Assembly: GCA_013375335.1 (NCBI GenBank)
Contig: JABXJZ010000026.1
Coordinates: 1 to 11,175 of the forward strand
Reading direction: 5' to 3'
From: Desulfobacterales bacterium
GTDB lineage: Bacteria; Desulfobacterota; DSM-4660; Desulfatiglandales; B25-G16
DNA: 11,175 nucleotides
The stretch's first letter is position 1. The number at the start of each line of letters is the position of its first letter. Both the position numbers and the translations under genes were made by a program. Positions 1-5,651 of the stretch are shown here, piece by piece. The notes under the pieces were generated by a model. The model did no database searches. It saw only the letters and a list, made by a program, of their open reading frames with translations, and was not told the DNA's origin.

Positions 1-2
1 TC

Positions 3-125
3 CTTGTTTACGGCGACAATTGCCTCCATAGGAAAATGGCAGAGTTCTTAGCCAGTAGGGTGAGACAGTCAAGCCAAGATGTAGTAGGGTTGACAACTGC
101 CCTCTCCATTGTCGTGAGCAGCTGA
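3..125 (+). CDS. Possible 3' end of an unidentified gene, cut by the left edge
   Basis: Reading frame 3 is open from the left edge to a TGA at 123-125 and gives about 40 residues, including the stretch YGDNCLHRKMAEFLASRV. I do not recognise a family. An open run of this length is not rare by chance, and the minus strand also has an open stretch of about 34 codons here, so the coding call is weak. In its favour, the stop lies just before the rlpA start on the same strand, as in a closely spaced gene pair. If it is not coding, this is simply the rlpA upstream region. Confidence 0.3.
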   Translation, partial: LVYGDNCLHRKMAEFLASRVRQSSQDVVGLTTALSIVVSS

Positions 126-150
126 GCAAGGGTCCGTGGAAATATGGCCG

Positions 151-900
151 ATGAGGAAATTTATCCTTTTTCCCCTTATTACCCTCAGTATCTTTGGTTG
201 TGCTGTCACCCAGGGCAGCTACAAAAGACCTGCTAGGTCACTACCGGAGGAACACAAGCCCTACTCCGTGAATGGGGTATCATACTACCCGCTTCCCAGG
301 AACGAAGGATTTGTTCAGGAAGGTATGGCTTCGTGGTATGGGAAGGAGTTCCATCGCAAGAAGACGGCTAGTGGAGAGATCTTCAACATGTACGATAAGA
401 CCGCCGCACACAAAACGTTACCCCTTGGGACCCATGTAATGGTTAAGAACCTGTCGAATCTAAGAGAAGTGGTCGTGAGGATTAACGACAGGGGCCCTTT
501 TGTTAAGGGGAGGATTATTGATCTGTCATATGCCGCTGCTAAGGGCATAGGATTGATTCATCCCGGAGTAGCGAAGGTACGCGTGGTTGCCCTGTCAAAG
601 GAGGTGGGCACGGCCAAATTAGGCAACACCTATAGGCCACTTGTGGAGGCGAGGGATTTTGACAAGGGGATATTCACCGTACAGGTTGGTGCCTTTGAAA
701 TCGAGGATAATGCGAGACGTTTGGTAGAACGCCTCAGGGTTATCTTCGACGATGTTACGATAACACCCTATACACCATGTGATGGAAAAACCCTTTATAG
801 GGTTAGGGTTACTACCTCTAAGGGTTTAACAGAGGCAAGTCGTATAGTGAGGAAATTGGAATATCTCGGATTTTCAGACACATTTGTCGTAGGCCTTTAG
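151..900 (+). CDS. rlpA: RlpA-like septal lytic transglycosylase, lipoprotein with a SPOR domain
   Basis: An envelope lipoprotein predicted to cleave peptidoglycan glycan strands lacking stem peptides and to bind such 'denuded' septal peptidoglycan through its C-terminal SPOR domain. From the ATG at 151 it has 249 residues. It starts with MRK, then a hydrophobic stretch ending I-F-G-C with Cys17 as the likely lipidation site; Phe before Gly is slightly off the lipobox consensus. A double-psi beta-barrel domain spans roughly residues 57-145, with SWYG, TASGE, AAHKTLPLG and NDRGPF motifs. Glu76, His87 and Asp113 have the same spacing as the catalytic Glu, His and Asp reported for Pseudomonas aeruginosa RlpA. 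The SPOR domain covers about 173-249, starting near FTVQVGAF. A GTG at 136 is an alternative start adding five residues, with AAGGG just upstream; I prefer 151 because it begins the signal peptide cleanly. Its stop overlaps that of the convergent ihfA-like gene. Confidence 0.93.
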   Translation: MRKFILFPLITLSIFGCAVTQGSYKRPARSLPEEHKPYSVNGVSYYPLPRNEGFVQEGMASWYGKEFHRKKTASGEIFNMYDKTAAHKTLPLGTHVMVKNLSNLREVVVRINDRGPFVKGRIIDLSYAAAKGIGLIHPGVAKVRVVALSKEVGTAKLGNTYRPLVEARDFDKGIFTVQVGAFEIEDNARRLVERLRVIFDDVTITPYTPCDGKTLYRVRVTTSKGLTEASRIVRKLEYLGFSDTFVVGL

Positions 901-1184
901 CCCTCGTGATTGAGTTTTCTCCGAACAACACCGGAGGTCCTAAAGACAACAACTCTCCTGGCCCTTAGCTGGAGGTCTTCTTTGGTCTGAGGGTTTCTGC
1001 CCCTTCGAGCAGCCTTATCCTTGACAACGAACTTTCCAAAGCCGCTCACGAGGAGGTTTTCTCCTTGTGCAAGGGTCTGCTTGATAAGTTCTAATAAGCT
1101 CTCCACAACCATTGTCGATTGGTTTTTGCTGAGACCAACCTGATTGTAAACATTGTCTGTAATTTTTTCTTTGGTTAGGGCCAT
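897..1184 (-). CDS. ihfA: Integration host factor alpha-like / HU-family DNA-bending protein
   Basis: A small basic nucleoid protein of 95 residues in the HU/IHF family, which forms dimers that bend DNA through two beta arms. Visible features are the N-terminal helices, the SGFGKF turn (47-52), and the arm tip RGRNP with Pro65, the residue that intercalates into DNA in this family. The arm is followed by ARRVVVFR. The ARRVV-F pattern after the arm and the N-terminal TKEKITDNVYNQVGLSK favour the IHF-alpha branch over HU. The C-terminal FRTSGVVRRKLN departs from the FRPGQKL form of E. coli IHF-alpha, so the alpha label is a family inference, and partner and site specificity cannot be read from sequence. 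It is the last gene of the minus-strand run, 21 bases after coaD, and has a strong AGGAGGA ribosome binding site. Confidence 0.88.
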   Translation of the reverse strand: MALTKEKITDNVYNQVGLSKNQSTMVVESLLELIKQTLAQGENLLVSGFGKFVVKDKAARRGRNPQTKEDLQLRARRVVVFRTSGVVRRKLNHEG

Positions 1185-1191
1185 AGATGGT

Positions 1192-1198
1192 TCCTCCT
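1192..1198 (-). promoter_or_regulatory. Strong Shine-Dalgarno sequence of the ihfA-like gene
   Basis: The minus strand reads AGGAGGA, seven bases before the ATG at 1184. It is among the closest matches to the anti-Shine-Dalgarno sequence in the window and fixes the start of the ihfA-like gene. Confidence 0.8.
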
Positions 1199-1205
1199 CA
1201 CCTCT

Positions 1206-1691
1206 CTACTGGAAACCAAACTTTTCCTTTAGCTTCTTGCACACGATTTCAGGGACAAGGCCGTTAATTGATCCACCTAAACTGGCTGCCTCTTTTATGA
1301 TACTAGAGCTGATATAGAACCATCGGTAGTCAGTCATCATGAAGATCGTTTGAATGTTCCTGTTTAACTTCCTGTTCATCAACGATAACTGAAATTCATA
1401 TTCGAAGTCTGAGAGGGCCCTTATTCCCCTGAGGATTATATTGGTGTTCTTGCCCGCCACGTAGTCAACAAGCAAACCGCTGAAGGGTTCGATAAAGACC
1501 TTATCATCGTTTTTCGTTGATTCCCGGATCATCTCCATCCTCTCCTCCAAATTGAAAAGGGTCTTCTTCATCGGATCGGAGGCAACGGCAATCGTGACAG
1601 CATCAAATATGGTAAGTGCCCTTCGTAAGATACTGAGATGGCCGTTGGTTATAGGATCAAAGGAACCGGGATAAATGACCATTTTCCCCAT
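1206..1691 (-). CDS. coaD: Pantetheine-phosphate adenylyltransferase
   Basis: Catalyses the penultimate step of coenzyme A synthesis in the cytoplasm: 4'-phosphopantetheine plus ATP gives dephospho-CoA plus diphosphate. From the ATG at 1691 the protein has 161 residues, close to the 159 of E. coli CoaD. It opens with YPGSFDPITNGH, in which TNGH (15-18) is the nucleotidyltransferase (T/H)xGH motif. RGIRALSDFEYEFQ (88-101) and the ISSS segment (127-130) followed by IIKE are also diagnostic. The frame remains open to an ATG at 1706, but that upstream part consists of the AGGAGG ribosome binding site and overlaps rsmD. The start at 1691 lies one base after the rsmD stop, which suggests coupled translation. 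The ihfA-like gene follows after 21 bases. Confidence 0.97.
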   Translation of the reverse strand: MGKMVIYPGSFDPITNGHLSILRRALTIFDAVTIAVASDPMKKTLFNLEERMEMIRESTKNDDKVFIEPFSGLLVDYVAGKNTNIILRGIRALSDFEYEFQLSLMNRKLNRNIQTIFMMTDYRWFYISSSIIKEAASLGGSINGLVPEIVCKKLKEKFGFQ

Positions 1692-1692
1692 T

Positions 1693-2262
1693 TTATCCCT
1701 CCTCATGGTAACAGTAGAAACCGATCAATGTTGACCCATAAGACCTGGATAGTCTCAGCTGCAGGTCATGGACCTGAGGGGGGAATGGATTCTCCTGGCT
1801 GCGCGCCAATTCCACTACTACCCTGCTGTCTTTAGCCAATAGCTTTAGCTCTATGAGTTTATGAATGGTAGGCTCAATGTACCCCTTTCCGTAGGGAGGA
1901 TCAATAAAGACCAGATCGAATTGACCACACCCCAGATCCTGAATGCAGGCCAAACCGTTGGGCAATTCCTCTCTCCTAATCACTGAAAAGGCTTCATACC
2001 CGCAAATGCTGAGGTTTTTCCTGATTATGGCAATGGCCCTGGTTGACTTATCTATAAATACGGCCTTCCTGGCCCCCCTGCTGAGGGATTCGATCCCTAG
2101 ACTCCCTGTGCCAGCGAAGAGATCCAGTGCAGTGAGGCCGGTGAGCCTCTGACCCAGGATGTTGAAGATAGAGGCCCTCACCCTGTCCGAGGTAGGCCGG
2201 ATATAAGCCCCTTTGATGTTTGCCAGCCGGCGGCCCTTGTCCACACCGCCAGTTATTCTCAT
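1693..2262 (-). CDS. rsmD: 16S rRNA (guanine-N2) methyltransferase RsmD
   Basis: Predicted to methylate N2 of G966 (E. coli numbering) in helix 31 of 16S rRNA, using S-adenosylmethionine, during assembly of the small subunit. The 189 residues are near the family's usual size. Family marks in order are the N-terminal MRITGG with GRRL, the RPTSDRVRASIFNIL segment (22-36), the SAM-binding motif DLFAGTGSLG (47-56), the acidic end of strand two at FID (69-71), and the catalytic DPPY (121-124) typical of amino-group methyltransferases. The ATG at 2262 is the only reasonable start: the frame closes at a TAG four codons upstream. No Shine-Dalgarno sequence sits at normal distance; an AGGAGG lies about 15 bases upstream, inside a possible 14-codon reading frame. 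Its stop is one base from the coaD start. Confidence 0.95.
   Translation of the reverse strand: MRITGGVDKGRRLANIKGAYIRPTSDRVRASIFNILGQRLTGLTALDLFAGTGSLGIESLSRGARKAVFIDKSTRAIAIIRKNLSICGYEAFSVIRREELPNGLACIQDLGCGQFDLVFIDPPYGKGYIEPTIHKLIELKLLAKDSRVVVELARSQENPFPPQVHDLQLRLSRSYGSTLIGFYCYHEEG
1698..1703 (-). promoter_or_regulatory. Shine-Dalgarno sequence that decides the coaD start
   Basis: The minus strand reads AGGAGG, six bases before the ATG at 1691. It lies inside the last codons of rsmD. This placement makes the ATG at 1691 the coaD start rather than the in-frame ATG at 1706. Confidence 0.8.
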
Positions 2263-2266
2263 AAGA

Positions 2267-2311
2267 TTACGATTCTATCCTCCTAACCATTGACCACAAG
2301 GGGATTTTCAT
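2267..2311 (-). other. Possible 14-codon leader reading frame between pssA and rsmD
   Basis: Two bases after the pssA stop, an ATG at 2311 opens a frame encoding MKIPLWSMVRRIES and closing with TAA at 2267-2269. Four bases then separate that stop from the rsmD ATG. The good AGGAGG of this gap lies inside the small frame and too far from the rsmD start for usual direct use. Ribosomes finishing the short frame could restart at rsmD. Translation of the short frame is inferred; chance occurrence is possible at this length. Confidence 0.25.
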
Positions 2312-2313
2312 AC

Positions 2314-3108
2314 CTAGTCTTCTAAAGTCTTTTTCTCTTTCCCGGGAGATGAATCGATTAAGGGGTTAGCTGCCCTCGCATACCTTCGCGTGAGGTGGTA
2401 GAGCATTATTGTAGGACCTGATATAACATACATGGCAGAGAAAAAGAACAACATCAAGGCCGGCTTATAAGCCACAACGATAAACAGGAGGATAGTGGCT
2501 ACCAGGACATTAAAGGGCCTCTGTTTGAAGAGCTGCAGCTCTTTGAAACTCAGATAATCGATGGTGCTCACCATGAGGAATGACAGCAGATAGATGGCAC
2601 ATATGATAATCGTATATTTGTTCTCAGCAAGGCCACCCAGGGAATCTATGAAAAGCACGAGCGTGGCTATAAAGATGGCTGCCCCAGGGATAGGTAATCC
2701 CTTAAAGTGGCGAGATTCAAGATTGTCTCTTTGGGTATTGAACCTGGCAAGCCTCAAGGCACCGCAGATGATGTACAAAAAGACTGCTAGCCAGCCAAAT
2801 CTTCCAAATGGTTTCAGGGACCACTCAAAGGCCAGCAGTCCAGGGGCGACACCAAAGGCAACCAGATCTGATAGGGAGTCAAACTCCACACCGAACTGGC
2901 TGGTTGTGTTGGTAAAACGTGCAATCTTTCCGTCTAACCAATCAAATATAGCGGAAATCAGGATAGCAATGGCTGCTGCATCGTATCTACCTTGGATGGC
3001 GGCAATAATAGCATAGACTCCACCAAACAGGCTGCAGGAGGTAAATAGATTTGGAAGGATGTATATTCCCCTTTTATTCCTCTTCTTTGATCTATTTCCT
3101 GTTCTCAC
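2314..3108 (-). CDS. pssA: CDP-diacylglycerol-serine O-phosphatidyltransferase
   Basis: An inner-membrane enzyme that makes phosphatidylserine from CDP-diacylglycerol and L-serine, releasing CMP. It holds the complete CDP-alcohol phosphotransferase signature D-x2-DG-x2-AR-x8-G-x3-D-x3-D, beginning at DWLDGKIAR (about residues 56-64) and ending at Asp81. N-terminal RGIYILPNLFTSCSLFGG is typical of the bacterial integral-membrane PssA type. Several hydrophobic helices follow, and the tail after about residue 240 is charged and soluble. The start is ambiguous. GTG at 3108 lies one base after the psd stop and gives 264 residues; TTG at 3117 gives 267 and has AGGG four bases upstream. Both have weak ribosome binding sites. 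It takes the CDP-diacylglycerol made by CdsA in the same cluster, and its product is the substrate of the adjoining Psd. Confidence 0.95.
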   Translation of the reverse strand: MRTGNRSKKRNKRGIYILPNLFTSCSLFGGVYAIIAAIQGRYDAAAIAILISAIFDWLDGKIARFTNTTSQFGVEFDSLSDLVAFGVAPGLLAFEWSLKPFGRFGWLAVFLYIICGALRLARFNTQRDNLESRHFKGLPIPGAAIFIATLVLFIDSLGGLAENKYTIIICAIYLLSFLMVSTIDYLSFKELQLFKQRPFNVLVATILLFIVVAYKPALMLFFFSAMYVISGPTIMLYHLTRRYARAANPLIDSSPGKEKKTLED

Positions 3109-3109
3109 G

Positions 3110-3769
3110 CTACCCAAGGTACCCTATAACTGTTTGGCCAGCTTTAACTCTTTCCCCTTTTGTAACAGCGAGCCTACAATCAGGTGGCATATAGACTTCA
3201 AGGCGTGAGCCAAACCTGATGAGGCCAAATCTCTGACCGGTTTCTACATAATCCCCTTTCTTAACCCAACAGACGACCCTCCTGGCGATGATCCCGGCGA
3301 TCTGAACCAAGACGATTTTTTTCCTATCATTCGTTTCGAGGGTCACCATATTATGCTCGTTGTAGAGAGAGGCCTTATCCCTGTTGGCTGAAAAGAACTT
3401 GCCCGGGTGATAAGATAGCTGGGTAATTCTACCCCTAATGGGGATGCGGTTGATGTGGGCGCTAAAGATAGACATGAAGATACTGATCTTTATCGCCCTA
3501 TCTTTGAGGCGGTTGTCTCCCTTGCTGAGCTCCTCTATTGATATCACCTTTCCGTCTGCTGGGGTAAGGACTGCCTTTTCTTCATTTACCGGGGTTCTGT
3601 CTGGATCTCGAAAGAAATAGACAGTGAACAAGGTCAGCACTGCCAGGGGAATGGCTGCCAGTTCCCAGTCGAGAAGCAAAGGGACAGATGTCAATCCCAT
3701 GCCCGCAATGATGAAGGGAATTCCTTCCCGCACGACCGGTAGCCTGTTATTTATCCTCTTTCGGTCCAA
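3110..3769 (-). CDS. psd: Phosphatidylserine decarboxylase proenzyme, short form
   Basis: Converts phosphatidylserine to phosphatidylethanolamine at the inner membrane, using a pyruvoyl group formed by self-cleavage. At 219 residues it belongs to the short bacterial/archaeal-type Psd group, not the roughly 320-residue E. coli form. An N-terminal hydrophobic hairpin (about 17-53) precedes FFRDP (52-56), TPADG (69-73) and the SAHINRIP segment (103-110). The cleavage site is the RFGSR segment, with Gly187-Ser188, so Ser188 would become the pyruvoyl group and start the small alpha chain of about 32 residues. The start codon is TTG at 3769: the frame continues upstream to a TGA at about 3840 but offers no ATG, GTG or TTG there. 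No clear Shine-Dalgarno sequence precedes it. A GTG 12 codons downstream is a less likely alternative, as it leaves almost nothing before the conserved REGIPF. Confidence 0.94.
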   Translation of the reverse strand: MDRKRINNRLPVVREGIPFIIAGMGLTSVPLLLDWELAAIPLAVLTLFTVYFFRDPDRTPVNEEKAVLTPADGKVISIEELSKGDNRLKDRAIKISIFMSIFSAHINRIPIRGRITQLSYHPGKFFSANRDKASLYNEHNMVTLETNDRKKIVLVQIAGIIARRVVCWVKKGDYVETGQRFGLIRFGSRLEVYMPPDCRLAVTKGERVKAGQTVIGYLG

Positions 3770-3813
3770 TTCGTCACGCCGCAGGAGATTCAGTGTCCTC
3801 TTTTTGATCTTAG

Positions 3814-3842
3814 CGTTTAGTATAAATCCAGTTATTTGTCAA
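3814..3842 (-). promoter_or_regulatory. Weak promoter-like element before psd
   Basis: In the 102-base gap between tsaB and psd the minus strand has a perfect TTGACA (3837-3842). At 17-base spacing the -10 position is only TAAACG (3814-3819). A better -10 look-alike, TATACT (3819-3824), sits just 12 bases from TTGACA, which is too close for normal sigma-70 use. Position suggests a secondary promoter for psd-pssA-rsmD-coaD-ihfA, but the sequence match is poor. Confidence 0.3.
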
Positions 3843-3849
3843 TCTGACA
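3837..3849 (-). repeat. Operator-like inverted repeat TGTCA-GAT-TGACA
   Basis: A perfect 5-base inverted repeat with a 3-base spacer; its right arm supplies most of the TTGACA promoter-like hexamer ahead of psd. The placement would suit a dimeric repressor site overlapping a -35 element. Five-base arms can arise by chance, the repeat does not extend further, and no regulator gene is in the window, so the operator reading is inference. Confidence 0.3.
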
Positions 3850-3871
3850 TATCCAACTCTGCAGAAGAATG

Positions 3872-4564
3872 TCATGTGGACTTCATAGTGGGTAGGCGAA
3901 TATCGGCTCCCCTTAGATAGATTGGGACTAGTTCGCTTAAATCGTCCGAGTGGCCTCTCTTAAGCCTTTTTAGTCCCAGGGCACCTACGAACGAGGCCTT
4001 GAGGTTCCAGAGATGCGCAGGCGCTAATAAGGGTTTCCCCCTGAGTTGTTGTCTTAAGGTTGGGCCTTGATTAGCGAGATCATTTCCTATGAAAATCGCC
4101 TTGTCCTTGACTATGGACCTAAGGTCGCTCATCCTGACACATACATCCTGTTTAATCCTCGATAAGCGGCCCTTTGAACTCCACCGAAATAAGGCAGTGA
4201 ATACCTCCCCTTTTCGTGAGGTTACAAGAGGGCAGATATCTTCTCTGAGGTAAGGGAGCTGGCTCGCCATGGCGTGGAGTGTGGGAACCCCAACTACTGG
4301 TATGTTGAGGCATTGGGAGAGTCCTTTAACAACAGAAAGGCCTATTCTAATGCCGGTAAAGCTCCCTGGCCCCAAGGCAACGACCAAGCCGTCGAGTTCC
4401 TGAGGCCCCAGTCCAACCTTGATGAGTAAGTCATGGAGGGACGGCATCAGATCACCAAAGTGACTTGACCCAGGCGGAAGGATATATTCACCCAAGAGGA
4501 TTTCATCCCTCATTACCGCCAGGCTGTATTGCCTTGTAGAGGTATTTACGGAAAGGAGATTCAA
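3872..4564 (-). CDS. tsaB: tRNA threonylcarbamoyladenosine biosynthesis protein TsaB
   Basis: A partner of TsaD (with TsaE) in forming N6-threonylcarbamoyladenosine at position 37 of ANN-decoding tRNAs. The 230 residues match E. coli TsaB (231). Diagnostic parts are the N-terminal LLSVNTST strand of the actin-like ASKHA fold, the hallmark GPGSFTGIRIGL (65-76), VVGVPTLHA (90-98), and the C-terminal PIYLRGADI. TsaB lacks the metal-binding histidines of TsaD, and none are seen here in that arrangement. The start is TTG at 4564, ten bases after the rseP stop. An ATG in the gap is out of frame, and the next internal starts would remove the conserved first strand. The Shine-Dalgarno sequence is weak. 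The gene sits between an envelope protease gene and the phospholipid pair, with no obvious functional tie to either. Confidence 0.95.
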   Translation of the reverse strand: MNLLSVNTSTRQYSLAVMRDEILLGEYILPPGSSHFGDLMPSLHDLLIKVGLGPQELDGLVVALGPGSFTGIRIGLSVVKGLSQCLNIPVVGVPTLHAMASQLPYLREDICPLVTSRKGEVFTALFRWSSKGRLSRIKQDVCVRMSDLRSIVKDKAIFIGNDLANQGPTLRQQLRGKPLLAPAHLWNLKASFVGALGLKRLKRGHSDDLSELVPIYLRGADIRLPTMKST

Positions 4565-4574
4565 GCTCTTAGAC

Positions 4575-5651
4575 TCATTTGGTGATTATCCTTAACAGAT
4601 CATTGTAAAAGACAATGGCCATGAGGAGGACGAGGAGGAAAAAACCTATCTTCTGGGCCATCTCCCTTTTTCTAATGCTTATTGGTTTCCTTATTGCAAT
4701 CTCTATCAAAAGGAAAAGGATCATACCCCCATCCAGTACTGGTACCGGAAGGAGATTTAAGATGGCGAGATTGACACTTATAACAGCCATAAAGGGAAGG
4801 AGGTAGCTGAGATTTTCCCTCGCTATTTCCCCTGTTAGCTGTCCGATCATGATAGGCCCGCCGAGCGTCTTAAGGGGAACGATACCTTGAAATAGCTTGA
4901 CAATTGTCAAGACAGTTAAGGCCGTCACTTCCCAGGTCTTTCGCCCTCCCTCCTGGATTGCCTGCAGAGGGCCCAGGGTGACTTTCCTTATCCTTCCACT
5001 AGCCACGATCCCTATTAGTGGTGATTTAATCTCCTCGCCAAAGATGTTTGTCACAGTTTCCTCTTCAGGAAAGACAACCGTTAAGATCCTCCTATCAGCC
5101 CTTATGATTACCATTTGTAGACCCCTGTCAGGGCTTTCTTCTACGAATTTCCTTATGTCACGCCATCTATTGATCTTCTTGCCATCAATATATTCGATGA
5201 CATCACCTTTTTGTATACCAGCTTTATAGGCAGGGGAATCGGGTCTGACCTGACCAACCTCGGCAGTCATGATAGGGTAACCTGATATTACATAGATCAT
5301 ACTGAAAAGGAGGAAGGCCAGGAGGAAATTAAAGATGGGACCAGCAGCCGCAATGGCAAGCCGGCTTCCTACAGGCTGCGCAGAAAAGCATCGATGGGCC
5401 TCTTCTGTAGTTATTTCCTCGTCATCGCCCTCACCCAACAACTTAACGTAGCCGCCAAGTGGAAAGGCTGAGATCACATATTCGGTTTCCCCTATTTTTT
5501 TTCCTATGAGCTTGGGGCCAAAGCCAAGGGAGAACTTAAGGACCATAACGTCGAACAGTTTGGCCAAGAGAAAATGTCCGAACTCATGGAAGAAGATCAG
5601 CACACCGAGCACAATGATAAAGGGAACGATATAGTATAGAAGGGTGCTCAT
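4575..5651 (-). CDS. rseP: RIP metalloprotease RseP, site-2 protease family, single PDZ domain
   Basis: An inner-membrane zinc protease that cuts transmembrane segments. In E. coli it releases sigma-E by cleaving RseA after DegS and also clears signal peptides. The 358-residue protein has HEFGH (22-26) as the HExxH zinc site in the first membrane helix and NLLPVPVLDGG (299-309) with Asp307 as the third zinc ligand. A hydrophobic segment near 100-125 carries AAAGPIFNF. One PDZ domain is visible at about 125-205 (VRPDSPAYKAGIQKGDVIEYIDG), whereas E. coli RseP has two. The frame also includes a TTG one codon earlier, but the ATG at 5651 overlaps the dxr stop by one base (TGATG), a usual coupled arrangement, with GGTGGG upstream. 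No rseA-like or sigma-E gene lies in the window, so its substrate is unknown here. Confidence 0.96.
   Translation of the reverse strand: MSTLLYYIVPFIIVLGVLIFFHEFGHFLLAKLFDVMVLKFSLGFGPKLIGKKIGETEYVISAFPLGGYVKLLGEGDDEEITTEEAHRCFSAQPVGSRLAIAAAGPIFNFLLAFLLFSMIYVISGYPIMTAEVGQVRPDSPAYKAGIQKGDVIEYIDGKKINRWRDIRKFVEESPDRGLQMVIIRADRRILTVVFPEEETVTNIFGEEIKSPLIGIVASGRIRKVTLGPLQAIQEGGRKTWEVTALTVLTIVKLFQGIVPLKTLGGPIMIGQLTGEIARENLSYLLPFMAVISVNLAILNLLPVPVLDGGMILFLLIEIAIRKPISIRKREMAQKIGFFLLVLLMAIVFYNDLLRIITK

Noticed and set aside
90..118. TTGACA at 90-95 as a promoter for rlpA
   Set aside because: At 16-18 bases downstream there is nothing resembling a -10 hexamer (CGTGAG at 17-base spacing), and the region may be coding.
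1692..1706. ATG at 1706 as the coaD start
   Set aside because: The added codons are the AGGAGG ribosome binding site and the rsmD end; the ATG at 1691 fits family length and spacing better.
2594..3016. A 140-codon plus-strand open frame opposite pssA
   Set aside because: It is antisense to a gene with a complete CDP-alcohol phosphotransferase signature and its product resembles no known family; it is a shadow frame.
3796..3810. An IHF binding site before psd
   Set aside because: The GATCAAAAAGAGG stretch differs from the WATCAANNNNTTR consensus at both the first base and the TTR end.
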